A stretch of 64,000 nucleotides of DNA, taken from positions 2,492,935 through 2,556,934 of the forward strand of contig NZ_CP096115.1 in assembly GCF_024662215.1 (NCBI RefSeq), written 5' to 3'. This document shows, in pieces, positions 8,848 through 17,127 of the stretch (its first letter is position 1; every line of letters begins with the position of its first letter). Both the position numbers and the translations under genes were made by a program. This DNA comes from Methanoplanus endosymbiosus (GTDB taxonomy: Archaea > Halobacteriota > Methanomicrobia > Methanomicrobiales > Methanomicrobiaceae). The notes below the pieces were generated by a model. It had not been told where the DNA came from and ran no database searches. It worked only from the letters and a program-made list of their open reading frames with translations.

Positions 8848-10026
8848 ATGGAATTTCTGATAATCGTAGCTGGCATAATACTGGCCTATCTCTTTAATTT
8901 TGTAAACGGGCTTAATGATGCCGCAAATTCCATTGCAACAATTGTGGCTACAAAGGCACTTTCACCTTTAAAAGCCGTTTTAATGGCATCTTTTTTTAAC
9001 CTTATAGGGCCACTCGTTTTCACAACCGCAATTGCGGCTATGATTGGAAAAGGCATTGTTGATCCCTCATTTATGACCAGCCAGCTTCTTTTAGGAGCTA
9101 TGTTTGGCGCTGTGATCTGGGTATTTTCCGCGTCATACTTTGGAATTCCTGTATCAAGCAGTCATGCACTGATCGGCGGGCTTCTGGGTGCGGGTATTGC
9201 AAGCGGTGGTCTTGGTGCGATAGTTTGGCCGACTGCCGGAACTGCTGAAACCCTTCTCTTCTTTATGCTTGCCGGCGGCACACTCTTTACTCTTCTCTTC
9301 CTGGCAGTCTGCATCTATAAAAACGAGAACTGGCGCTTATATCTGATTCCGGCCTTCCTTGCCGGAATTTCATTCACTGTCCCGCTACTGATTATATTTG
9401 ATATTGTTGAGGTCAGGGGTATTTTGGCTGTTGTTGTCTTTATCATTGTATCTCCGATGCTTGGGCTTATATCTGCACTGCTTCTTGGCCTTATCATTAT
9501 GCGCCTCTTTCAGAAGTCAAATCCCAGCAAACTGAATCATGCTTTCAAACCGCTTCAGATTATTGCCGGTGCATTTCAGGCTGTCGGTCATGGTGCAAAC
9601 GATGCCCAGAATGCGATGGGAATGATCACTGCAATGCTCCTTGCCGGAGGTTTTTTAACAGAATTTGAAGTGCCGTTCTGGGTTATAATATCCTCATGCC
9701 TGATGATCTCCCTTGGTACCCTCCTTGGCGGATGGAGAGTTGTTGAGAAGATGGCGAACCGGATTACAAAGATCAGGCCATATCAGGGTTTTGCTGCATC
9801 AGCTGCCGGTGGTACTGTCCTCTCACTTATGACCTCGTTTGGTGTCCCTGTCTCAACAACCCATGCGATGTCAGGCGCGATTATGGGTGCCGGTGCATCA
9901 CGTGGATATTCGTCTGCTGTTAAGTGGGGCATTGTAAGGGAGATTGTGGCTGCATGGATTCTTACAATTCCTGCTGCTGCTTTTGTGTCAGGTATGGTTT
10001 ACCTCATCATTGCCACATATCTCTGA
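8848..10026 (+). CDS. pit: PiT-family inorganic phosphate transporter
   Basis: Low-affinity phosphate:cation symporter of 392 aa. It shows the internal duplication that defines the family: GLNDAANSIATIVATKALSP near residue 22 and GHGANDAQNAMGMITAML near residue 250. Each half also has a VPVSTTHA or IPVSSSHA loop. About ten hydrophobic helices are visible. It is encoded 16 nt behind the DUF47 gene. With PstS (19353) and a PsiE-like protein (18557), it makes three phosphate-related loci within 12 kb. Confidence 0.96.
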   Translation: MEFLIIVAGIILAYLFNFVNGLNDAANSIATIVATKALSPLKAVLMASFFNLIGPLVFTTAIAAMIGKGIVDPSFMTSQLLLGAMFGAVIWVFSASYFGIPVSSSHALIGGLLGAGIASGGLGAIVWPTAGTAETLLFFMLAGGTLFTLLFLAVCIYKNENWRLYLIPAFLAGISFTVPLLIIFDIVEVRGILAVVVFIIVSPMLGLISALLLGLIIMRLFQKSNPSKLNHAFKPLQIIAGAFQAVGHGANDAQNAMGMITAMLLAGGFLTEFEVPFWVIISSCLMISLGTLLGGWRVVEKMANRITKIRPYQGFAASAAGGTVLSLMTSFGVPVSTTHAMSGAIMGAGASRGYSSAVKWGIVREIVAAWILTIPAAAFVSGMVYLIIATYL

Positions 10027-10121
10027 AGAGAAAATAAATGGGTTTTATTATTAAATCTGTATATTTTCTGAAAATATTCATAAGTGCTCTTTTTTATACA
10101 GAATATGAATAATATATTATT

Positions 10122-11183
10122 ATGGTTAAGTCTCAGAAAAGTGGTTCTGTTGCTCTGAACAGAATGATATATTCACTTTTTTTTCTATTTGTGAGTATCT
10201 GCCTTATTTTAACAGCCGGATGCACAGGCAGTGAAAGTCCCTCTCCGGCAGCAGAGGATGAAGAGAATGCTGTTGTTATTTCTCCGGATAACAGCGTGGA
10301 TTACAGTGATTCATCCAACTGGATCTCAGTTCCGGCTATAGATAAAGAGGTTGATGTATTCTACGTCTATCCGACAGTCAGCGGCAATGAAACCGGCCTG
10401 ATGGATATAACAAATGAAGATGAAAGAGCTCTGGCAGAGGGTGTCTTTACATCACAGGGCAGTGTATTTGAGTCAAATGCAAATGTTTATGCTCCTTATT
10501 ACCGTCAGATGTCAACCGGTGCTGATATGACTCAGACTCCGGTGGCAACTGACATTAAGGAATTTAAGATAGGTGCAGCTGACGTTGAGGATGCTTTTGA
10601 TTATTACCTGAATAATTACAATGAAGGTCGTCCCTTTATCCTTGCAGGACACAGCCAGGGAACAATGGCACTTATGGAGCTTCTTAAGGATCGCTTTGGA
10701 GACGATGAGAAACTCCGCAGTCAGATGGTTGCAGCTTACCTGATTGGATATACCGTAACTGACGAAGATCTCGAAAAATACGGTCTTAAGGCAGCAGAGT
10801 CTGCAAATGATACCAGCGTTGTCATAACATACAATACCCAGTCTGCAACCTCCGAAGGCGGCCGTATGCTTCTTCCGGGTGCAATCTGTATCAATCCTTT
10901 AAACTGGAAGACAGATTCAACCTATGCCCCGGCATCTGAAAACCTCGGTGCAAGGTTTTACAATGATTCAACCGGAGAATTCCTGCGTGAAGTGGCTAAT
11001 TACACTGGTGCTGAGATCAACCCGGAGAACGGGGCACTGATAACAGAGATTCCCGAAGGTGAAGTTCTGGACCTCGGTCCTCACGGAGAAGGTGTCTATC
11101 ACCGCTATGACATCTCATTCTGGTGGAGGAATCTTGAGGAGAATGTTGGTGAGAGAATTGATGCGTATTTGATGCAAAATTAA
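10122..11183 (+). CDS. DUF3089-type alpha/beta hydrolase lipoprotein (copy 1)
   Basis: Protein of 353 aa with a lipoprotein signal (LILTAGCTGSE, lipobox Cys near 33) and a DUF3089-like alpha/beta-hydrolase body. The start of the domain reads DVFYVYPTVSGN; the nucleophile elbow is AGHSQGTMAL (Ser near 182). A late HGEGVYHRYD segment may supply the catalytic His. The substrate is unknown; the family probably contains surface esterases or amidases. The gene is a tandem duplicate of the one at 11302, about 118 nt downstream, with long identical stretches such as LNWKTDSTYAPASENLGARF. Both begin with nearly the same MVKSQK N-terminus. Confidence 0.85.
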   Translation: MVKSQKSGSVALNRMIYSLFFLFVSICLILTAGCTGSESPSPAAEDEENAVVISPDNSVDYSDSSNWISVPAIDKEVDVFYVYPTVSGNETGLMDITNEDERALAEGVFTSQGSVFESNANVYAPYYRQMSTGADMTQTPVATDIKEFKIGAADVEDAFDYYLNNYNEGRPFILAGHSQGTMALMELLKDRFGDDEKLRSQMVAAYLIGYTVTDEDLEKYGLKAAESANDTSVVITYNTQSATSEGGRMLLPGAICINPLNWKTDSTYAPASENLGARFYNDSTGEFLREVANYTGAEINPENGALITEIPEGEVLDLGPHGEGVYHRYDISFWWRNLEENVGERIDAYLMQN

Positions 11184-11218
11184 ATCTGGACGAAGATAAG
11201 AGCTGAATTGAATAAAAG

Positions 11219-11247
11219 CGGATCAGATATGTCCGTATCTTTTTTTC
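11219..11247 (+). terminator. Possible terminator between the two DUF3089 genes
   Basis: A weak hairpin (CGGA with TCCG around 11219-11236) is followed by TATCTTTTTTT. It lies 36 nt after the stop of the first copy, suggesting the duplicates are separately transcribed. The second copy has its own AT-rich upstream region. Confidence 0.35.
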
Positions 11248-11301
11248 CGGAAAAATATCCTGAAAGAAACTTCTTATAATGCTGTAAAAGTAATATACTG
11301 T

Positions 11302-12369
11302 ATGGTAAAGTCTCAGAAAAGGGATTCTGTTGCAGTAAACAGATCCGTTTTTTCTCTTATTCTGTTTGTATTTGTTGGAATCTGCCTTATTCTGACGGCC
11401 GGCTGCACAGGTGCCGACAGTCAGGTTCCGGCAGAAGAAAATGAACAGAATGCTGTTGTTATTTCTCCGGATAACAGCGTTGATTACAGTGATTCATACA
11501 ACTGGCTCTCTCTGCCGGCCGCAGAAAAGGAAGTGGATGTCTTTTATGTCTATCCGACTGTCAGCGGCAATTCATCCGGTTCAATGCTTATAACGGATGA
11601 TGTAGACCGGGCACTTGCCCAGGGTATCCTTGAGGCACAGGCAGGCGTGTATCAGTCAGATGCCAACGTCTTTGCCCCTTACTACCGGCAGATGTCAACC
11701 GGTGTTCAGATGTCGGGAGATGATATGCTTGCAACCGATACAAATGAGTTTAAGCAGGGTGCTGCCGATGTTTCAGATGCCTTTGATTATTATATCAGTA
11801 ATCTCAATGAAGGCCGGCCTTTTATCATTGCAGGTCACAGCCAGGGAACAATGGCACTTATTGAGCTTATTAAAGATCGCTTCGGTGACGATGAAGAGCT
11901 TCGCAGCCGGATGGTTGCAGCGTATCTTATCGGCTATACTGTAACAGACGATGATCTTGCAAAAGCCGGTCTTACAGCGGCCAAAGGGGCAGATGATACC
12001 GGAGTTGTTGTCACCTACAATTCCCAGTCCCCGACTTCAGTTGGCGGCCCTATGCTGATGGAGGGTGCACACTGCATAAACCCCCTGAACTGGAAGACAG
12101 ATTCAACCTATGCTCCTGCATCTGAAAATCTCGGTGCAAGGTTTTACAACGATTCAACCGGAGAATTCCTGCGTGAGGTTGGCAATTACTCCGATGCACA
12201 GATTGATATGGAAACAATGGCACTGACAACGACGATTCCGGAAGGAGAAAATCTGGACACAGGTTCATATCCGGAAGGAGTCTATCACCGCTATGACTAC
12301 GCATTCTGGTACAGAAATCTTGAAGAGAATGTCGGCGACAGGATTGATGCGTATCTGAATCAGAAATGA
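11302..12369 (+). CDS. DUF3089-type alpha/beta hydrolase lipoprotein (copy 2)
   Basis: Tandem paralog (355 aa) of the preceding gene. It keeps the lipobox (LILTAGCTGAD), the YPTVSGN region, the nucleophile motif AGHSQGTMAL and the C-terminal YHRYDYAFWYRNLEENVGDR. The two copies differ mostly in the stalk after the lipobox and in the loop around residues 90-115. That is consistent with an older duplication and selection on the enzyme core. A bidirectional-looking terminator follows at 12380-12418. Confidence 0.85.
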   Translation: MVKSQKRDSVAVNRSVFSLILFVFVGICLILTAGCTGADSQVPAEENEQNAVVISPDNSVDYSDSYNWLSLPAAEKEVDVFYVYPTVSGNSSGSMLITDDVDRALAQGILEAQAGVYQSDANVFAPYYRQMSTGVQMSGDDMLATDTNEFKQGAADVSDAFDYYISNLNEGRPFIIAGHSQGTMALIELIKDRFGDDEELRSRMVAAYLIGYTVTDDDLAKAGLTAAKGADDTGVVVTYNSQSPTSVGGPMLMEGAHCINPLNWKTDSTYAPASENLGARFYNDSTGEFLREVGNYSDAQIDMETMALTTTIPEGENLDTGSYPEGVYHRYDYAFWYRNLEENVGDRIDAYLNQK

Positions 12370-12379
12370 TAGATCAAAG

Positions 12380-12418
12380 CGGGAATTTTACATAAATATC
12401 CCGAAAAATTTATTTTTT
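12380..12418. terminator. Terminator-like hairpin between convergent genes
   Basis: CGGGA at 12380-12384 pairs with TCCCG at 12399-12403, extended by TTT/AAT inside, and is followed on the plus strand by AAAAATTTATTTTTT. It lies between the DUF3089 copy 2 stop and the nth stop, so it could serve both. Confidence 0.55.
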
Positions 12419-12424
12419 CCGGAA

Positions 12425-13084
12425 CTATTCTTTATCCGGAGAGTTATTCTCCCTGTAATACCTGCACAACTCTTTTATGCAGCATTTGTCACAGGCAGGT
12501 TTTTTTGCATCGCAGACTGATCTTCCGTGTGAGATGAGCAGGAAGTTTATCTTTCCCCAGGCTTCTTTAGGAAAGAGCGATGTGAGATCTCTCTCAATTT
12601 TGTCGGGACTGGTATTGTCTGTCATCCCAAGCCTGAAAGATACCCGTTTCACATGGGTGTCAACCGCAATTCCGGCATCTATCCCGTAGGCATGGTTCAG
12701 GACAATATTTGCCGTTTTTCTGCCGACACCCGGAAGTTTTACAAGTTCTTCCATGCTGTCCGGAACAATTCCCTCATATTCCCTGACAAGCATCTCAGAT
12801 GCGCCCCTGATATTCTTTGATTTTGCCCTGTAAAATCCGGTAGGTCTGATGATCTCCTCAATTTTAGAGATATCAGCATCTGCCATAGAAGACGGGTCGG
12901 GGTAGGCTTCAAAAAGTCTGCCCTTTACTGAATTGACTGTTCTGTCAGTGGTCTGTGCACTGAGAATGGTCATTATCAGAATCTGGAAGGGATTGTCAAA
13001 TTCAAGGAAATTAAGGTTAGTATCCTCTCTGATGTATTGATTAAAAAGAACAGAAAAGATCCTGCATGCAGTATCTTTCAACAT
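12425..13084 (-). CDS. nth: Endonuclease III (DNA glycosylase/AP lyase)
   Basis: Base-excision repair enzyme for oxidised pyrimidines. From the ATG at 13084 the protein has 219 aa, close to the usual 210-220. The helix-hairpin-helix is LPGVGRKTANIV with the catalytic Lys, the catalytic Asp is in VDTHVKRVSFRLG, and the [4Fe-4S] loop has the spacing C-X6-C-X2-C-X5-C at the C-terminus. The open frame extends upstream to 13228, but that part is the tRNA-Pro gene read in frame, so the longer start is rejected. The start codon lies only 2 nt beyond the tRNA 3' end and has no ribosome-binding site. The mRNA is therefore probably leaderless after tRNA processing. Confidence 0.94.
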   Translation of the reverse strand: MLKDTACRIFSVLFNQYIREDTNLNFLEFDNPFQILIMTILSAQTTDRTVNSVKGRLFEAYPDPSSMADADISKIEEIIRPTGFYRAKSKNIRGASEMLVREYEGIVPDSMEELVKLPGVGRKTANIVLNHAYGIDAGIAVDTHVKRVSFRLGMTDNTSPDKIERDLTSLFPKEAWGKINFLLISHGRSVCDAKKPACDKCCIKELCRYYRENNSPDKE

Positions 13085-13086
13085 TA

Positions 13087-13161
13087 TGGGGTAGGGCAGA
13101 TTCGAACTGCCGTCAAAGCGTCCCAAACGCTCTAGGATGGACCAGGCTACCCTACTACCCC
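13087..13161 (-). tRNA. tRNA-Pro (TGG)
   Basis: Cloverleaf of 75 nt read on the minus strand. The acceptor GGGGTAG pairs with CTACCCC, with discriminator A at 13087. The anticodon stem GAGCG/CGCTT encloses loop TTTGGGA with anticodon TGG at 13123-13125. G37 follows the anticodon, as expected for tRNA-Pro. The T-arm contains GTTCGAATC. CCA is not encoded and no intron is seen. The nth start codon begins 2 nt after the 3' end on the same strand. Confidence 0.95.
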
Positions 13162-13437
13162 GTGGGACAACATATATTGAACGTCTGCATATTAATGTCT
13201 GCCGATTTGGGTCTGAATTCCGGTGCAATGGGAGTTATCACGAATTTCCTGCAAATATTCATATTGTGGGCGTTTATTCGGATTTAAACAATTTATTCTG
13301 GTGTTTTTCTGAGATGGTGTAATGTTCCTGAAGATCTGCACAGGCAGAATAAAAAGAGATTTTTCCGGTATACCGGTTCCGGGAGTGCCAAAAAGCGCAG
13401 TGACTCTCAGGCAGTTCTTGCTTTAGTTATTTCCGGA

Positions 13438-14142
13438 CTACAGAAGTTTTGGCATTTTTCTGTCACTGCTGACAATTGTTCCTGTTCTCTCCCCGTTCAG
13501 AATTGCCGATTTAAACGCTGCCGGATCTCTTCCGTCTATAACAAGGAGCGGAATTTCACTTCTCTGCACAATCTTGGCTGCCACAAGGTCAATGATATTG
13601 TTTGAGCCTGCCTTCATCTTTCCGGATGAAACAATATCAACAAGTTCGTCATGTGTCAGTGAGTCGAATTTTACTGCTTCACTGTTCTTCTTTGGATCGT
13701 CAGAATATATGCCGTCTATTGATGTTACGTTCACCAAAAGATCTGCACCTGAGCGTTCTGCAAGGACAGCTGAGACAGCATCAGTGGTCTGTCCGGGAGT
13801 TATGCCGCCCATAATGACAATTCGTGAAGTCTTTGAATATAACAGTGCATCATTGTAATTCTCTGCAACTGCCGGGCTGGCATCATCTCCAAGTGCCCAC
13901 GATAGAAGCGATGCATTTATTCTTGTCACCATAATGCCGACTTCGTCACAGGTTGCCTCATCAATGGCAAGGGATCGCGCAACAGAAATGTACCTTCTGG
14001 CCTCTCCTCCACCACCTATAACGACAAAAACTTTGAATTTTTCAGAGAGCGATTTTAAAACAGAAGCGAATTCGCTAATTTTATTTGATTCAAGTGAAGG
14101 GACAATAATTGAACCTCCTACAGAAAGAACAATGGTTTTCAT
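13438..14142 (-). CDS. pyrH: UMP kinase (archaeal type)
   Basis: Phosphorylates UMP to UDP in pyrimidine biosynthesis. The protein is of the amino-acid kinase fold with the start segment MKTIVLSVGGSIIVPS, the glycine loop VVIGGGGEARRYI, the nucleotide region VIMGGITPGQTTDAV and the late SGKMKAGSNNIIDLVAAKI. The frame opens at 14172, but the ATG at 14142 gives the usual N-terminus directly before the first beta strand (234 aa), so I prefer it. The gene stands alone on the minus strand; its promoter would be in the AT-rich 14143-14200 stretch. Confidence 0.94.
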   Translation of the reverse strand: MKTIVLSVGGSIIVPSLESNKISEFASVLKSLSEKFKVFVVIGGGGEARRYISVARSLAIDEATCDEVGIMVTRINASLLSWALGDDASPAVAENYNDALLYSKTSRIVIMGGITPGQTTDAVSAVLAERSGADLLVNVTSIDGIYSDDPKKNSEAVKFDSLTHDELVDIVSSGKMKAGSNNIIDLVAAKIVQRSEIPLLVIDGRDPAAFKSAILNGERTGTIVSSDRKMPKLL

Positions 14143-14305
14143 TCTGATTCTAAATATTGTCCTCAATAGCATATATGTTTTTTAAAATGTACATATCCGG
14201 ATCTCTCTTTTTTCTCCTGTCCGGCCATTTCGATAATATCATCAAAAGATATATTGGTATTACGAGCGTATTTTCGGCACTGAAATAATTAAGGGGTGAA
14301 ACTGA

Positions 14306-15313
14306 ATGCGTGAAGCAAATCTTTATGGAAGAGAAGGAGATGGTACTGTAGTCTGCCATCTCTGCCCCCACAGGTGCAGAATCCGTGACGGAAAGTCAGG
14401 CATCTGCTCAGTGAGGGTTAACAGGGGAGGGACACTGTATGCGGAGAGTTATGCGAAAGTTGCGGCAGAGGCTGTGGACCCGGTTGAGAAAAAACCGCTC
14501 AATCATTTCCTTCCGGGTACAAAGGTGTACTCCCTTGGCGGAGTCGGCTGCAACTTCAGGTGCAGGCACTGCCAGAACTGGCAGATCTCGCAGGTCGATG
14601 TGAAAACAGCTGATTACCTCAGGGTGATTGAACCTGAAGATGGGGTTAATAAAGCGCTTGCGCATGGCTGTTCATCTATTGCATGGACATACAACGAACC
14701 TACAATCTGGCATGAATATAACCTTGATATGGGAATAATTGCCAAAAAGAAGGGCTTAAAGACCATTTATGTCACAAACGGATATATAACCGGAGAGGCC
14801 CTCACCGAACTCTCCGGCATGCTTGATGCCTTCAGGGTTGATATTAAGGCATTCACCGATGATTTCTACAAAAAGATCTGCGGTGCAAAGCTACAGCCTG
14901 TCCTTGACGCGACTATGATGGCAAAGGAGAAGGGTATGCACATTGAGGTTGTAAACCTTGTTATTCCGGGCTTAAACGATTCTGAGGCTGAGGTTAAGGC
15001 AATGATAAACTGGATATATGAAAATCTCGGTGAGGATACTCCCGTTCATTTCACACGGTTTCATCCGGATTACAACATGACTGACATTCCGCCAACACCT
15101 CTTGCAGAACTTGAGAAGATTTACCGTTATGCGAAGGAAGGCGGGCTTAGATATCCATATATCGGCAATGTTGCAGGCCATGAATATACCAATACATACT
15201 GCCACAACTGCGGGTCACTGCTCATAGAAAGGGTTGGATTTATGGACAGGTTTGTTCATCTTGATGGTGATGAGTGTGATTCATGCGGTGAAAAAATCCC
15301 GATAATAGTATAA
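14306..15313 (+). CDS. amrS: AmrS-type radical SAM enzyme (AmmeMemoRadiSam system)
   Basis: Radical SAM protein of 335 aa in the PflA-like COG1180 family. The cluster-binding motif is CNFRCRHC (CX3CX2C) near residue 82. N-terminal CHLCPHRCRI and C-terminal CHNCG...CDSCG zinc or cluster motifs flank the core, as in AmrS proteins. The usual partners (AmmeMemo proteins, AMMECR1) are not in the window, and the chemistry of the system is not well known. A GGGGTGA ribosome-binding motif precedes the ATG. The Mut7-C RNase gene follows after 15 nt, probably in the same operon. Confidence 0.9.
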   Translation: MREANLYGREGDGTVVCHLCPHRCRIRDGKSGICSVRVNRGGTLYAESYAKVAAEAVDPVEKKPLNHFLPGTKVYSLGGVGCNFRCRHCQNWQISQVDVKTADYLRVIEPEDGVNKALAHGCSSIAWTYNEPTIWHEYNLDMGIIAKKKGLKTIYVTNGYITGEALTELSGMLDAFRVDIKAFTDDFYKKICGAKLQPVLDATMMAKEKGMHIEVVNLVIPGLNDSEAEVKAMINWIYENLGEDTPVHFTRFHPDYNMTDIPPTPLAELEKIYRYAKEGGLRYPYIGNVAGHEYTNTYCHNCGSLLIERVGFMDRFVHLDGDECDSCGEKIPIIV

Positions 15314-15328
15314 TCCGGAATTTCAGCC

Positions 15329-15898
15329 ATGAATGCGAACAGTTCTACTGCGACAGGACTTTTCAGTCCGGAGAACAGTCATTGCAGCGGAGATGATTCC
15401 GGCACTAAATTCTTAACCGACAGAATGCTTGGAACACTCACAAAATATCTGCGCTTCATGGGTTATGATACACTCTCTGCCGATGTCGTCATTTCAGGTA
15501 ACAGCAGAGAGGACAGCATTCTTTTAAAAATTGCAGAGGGTGAGGGCAGAATTCTTCTGACAAGGGATCGTGAACTTGCAGAGAGAGGAGAGGGTATTTC
15601 TGCGGTACACATAACATCTGATGACGTATTCTGTCAGCTTGGTCAGATTATCGGTGAAGGCCTTATATCAGGTGACCTTAAAGTCAGGATGAAAAGGTGC
15701 ACCCTCTGCAATACTCTGCTCAGACCTGCACGCCCTGAAGAGATTGATGGTGCGGATTATGCCCCTTTTGGCAGAAGAGAGCTCAGGTTCTGCTGGTGTC
15801 CACGGTGCCGGAAATTATACTGGGCCGGCACTCACCTTTTAAACCTTGAAAAGAAGATTAAGGCAGGATTGTCCTGCACTGGGCATAATTCTGCCTGA
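15329..15898 (+). CDS. Mut7-C RNase domain protein (PIN-like fold plus zinc ribbon)
   Basis: Protein of 189 aa in the COG1656 / DUF82 family. The PIN-like part begins near residue 28 with FLTDRMLGTLTKYLRFMGYD and includes RILLTRDRELAERG with conserved acidic residues. A four-Cys zinc ribbon (CTLCNTLL...CWCPRCRKLYW) follows. The fold suggests a ribonuclease, with the target RNA unknown. The first about 27 residues are variable, so a slightly later start is possible. It lies 15 nt behind amrS. Confidence 0.88.
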   Translation: MNANSSTATGLFSPENSHCSGDDSGTKFLTDRMLGTLTKYLRFMGYDTLSADVVISGNSREDSILLKIAEGEGRILLTRDRELAERGEGISAVHITSDDVFCQLGQIIGEGLISGDLKVRMKRCTLCNTLLRPARPEEIDGADYAPFGRRELRFCWCPRCRKLYWAGTHLLNLEKKIKAGLSCTGHNSA

Positions 15899-15941
15899 AC
15901 TTCTATTTTTATGCTCTTTTTGGACAGCACAAAATTCCGGT

Positions 15942-16607
15942 TTATTCACCCTTCTTTTTCTTCAGGTATTTGTATTCGTGCTTCCATTCCTTCTTGTTTG
16001 CAGTAATGAGTTTCTCCATTCTCTCCTGCATATATTTATGAAACTCCTCCTGTTCCGGGAATTTTTCATTGTTTCTGATAGCAGATGCAAGTTTTTTACC
16101 TTCTTCGTATGCCTTATTCTCCCAGGGTTTAGCTCCTTCTTCTGCATCTGCAATATCCATTCCGATATGTCCTGTCGTGTCAGCGCCAAGCACCCGGAGT
16201 GTCTGGTTCATATATTCCGAAACTTCGTCTGCACCTGAACCTCCTGCTGTGCTGATGGAAAATCCGTATTTCCCCTCAAACATCTGGCAGTGTATGGCAT
16301 CCGCCATTCTGTCAAAGAATGTCTTCATCTGGCCGGTGACTGAGTTGATGTAATTTGGTGATGCAAATATTATGCCGTCGCTCTTCATAAGTTTTAAAAA
16401 TATTTTCTCAAAATCATCATCATGGATGCATTTTCCGGATTTGAAACATTTTAAGCATCCATTGCAGTAATTGATCTCAGATTTTGCAATATTGATGATC
16501 TCTGTCTTTGCCCCTTCATCCCCCGCACCCTTCAGTGCGGCCTCTAAGAGTGGGTAGGTATTCCCTTTCTTCCCCCTTGGACTTGCGATAACTCCTGTAA
16601 TCCTCAT
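15942..16607 (-). CDS. Iron-sulfur flavoprotein (Isf-like, NADPH-dependent FMN reductase fold)
   Basis: Protein of 221 aa. The FMN-binding start MRITGVIASPRGKKGNTY, the compact cysteine motif CNGCLKCFKSGKC (C-X2-C-X2-C-X5-C) typical of Isf [4Fe-4S] clusters, and FASPNYINSVTGQMKTFFDR are all visible. Isf proteins accept electrons from ferredoxin in methanogens and can reduce O2 or H2O2, but the partner here is not known. The start at 16607 overlaps the stop of the small lipoprotein gene upstream (ATGA), so the pair forms an operon. Confidence 0.88.
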   Translation of the reverse strand: MRITGVIASPRGKKGNTYPLLEAALKGAGDEGAKTEIINIAKSEINYCNGCLKCFKSGKCIHDDDFEKIFLKLMKSDGIIFASPNYINSVTGQMKTFFDRMADAIHCQMFEGKYGFSISTAGGSGADEVSEYMNQTLRVLGADTTGHIGMDIADAEEGAKPWENKAYEEGKKLASAIRNNEKFPEQEEFHKYMQERMEKLITANKKEWKHEYKYLKKKKGE

Positions 16608-17008
16608 TTGTCCTCCGTTTTAATGTTAACTCCTACTCCGTAGTTTTTGCCGCAGTCACCATCAAGTTCAACTGTGAATCCTTTGTTCTCACCTGCCGGA
16701 AACAGTTCATAATACTTTGTCTCTGTATCTGAAACAGTGCCTGTATCTGCCTCTTTAAGGCTGCATCTGACAACTACGTTTTTTTCATCCTTTAAGCCGT
16801 TATTTGTGATCATGATGTCAGATACCCAGTAGCATGTCCCGTCCTGTCTGTAATGCTGCTCCGGCAGTGTGATTGTGCTGCTGAATGTCTGGCTGTACAT
16901 TCCGTCATCGTTTTTGTTCTCTGTTCCTGTGGTGCAGCCCGAAGCTGCGGTCAGAAAAACCACAAAGGCAATGGTGATAATGATGATAAACCCTGATCTT
17001 TTAGGCAT
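16604..17008 (-). CDS. Small lipoprotein in an operon with an Isf-like flavoprotein
   Basis: Protein of 134 aa with a signal and lipobox (FLTAASGCTTG, Cys near residue 25). A short beta-rich domain follows with VSDIMITNNGLKDEKNVVV, which looks like an immunoglobulin-like or CARDB-like fold on a membrane anchor; it carries three further Cys residues. I do not recognise a family. Its stop overlaps the flavoprotein start by ATGA, so the two are co-translated. The ATG at 17008 is the only start that gives a proper signal peptide. Confidence 0.72.
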   Translation of the reverse strand: MPKRSGFIIIITIAFVVFLTAASGCTTGTENKNDDGMYSQTFSSTITLPEQHYRQDGTCYWVSDIMITNNGLKDEKNVVVRCSLKEADTGTVSDTETKYYELFPAGENKGFTVELDGDCGKNYGVGVNIKTEDK

Positions 17009-17127
17009 ATGGATGATAAGTTCTAAAGCATTAAATATTTATAATATTTTGCCTGCTCATCTTCTCTTGGTTTCTCCGCCGGATATCTTTTTTTATCTGT
17101 AAATACAATTTTATATAAGTTATATCC

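Noticed and set aside
10122-12369. Frameshifted single DUF3089 gene
   Set aside because: Both copies have complete signal, nucleophile motif and C-terminus, so this is a true tandem duplication.
13085-13228. N-terminal extension of nth to 13228
   Set aside because: The extra part is the tRNA-Pro gene and its flank read in frame; the 219-aa form from 13084 has the normal length for the family.
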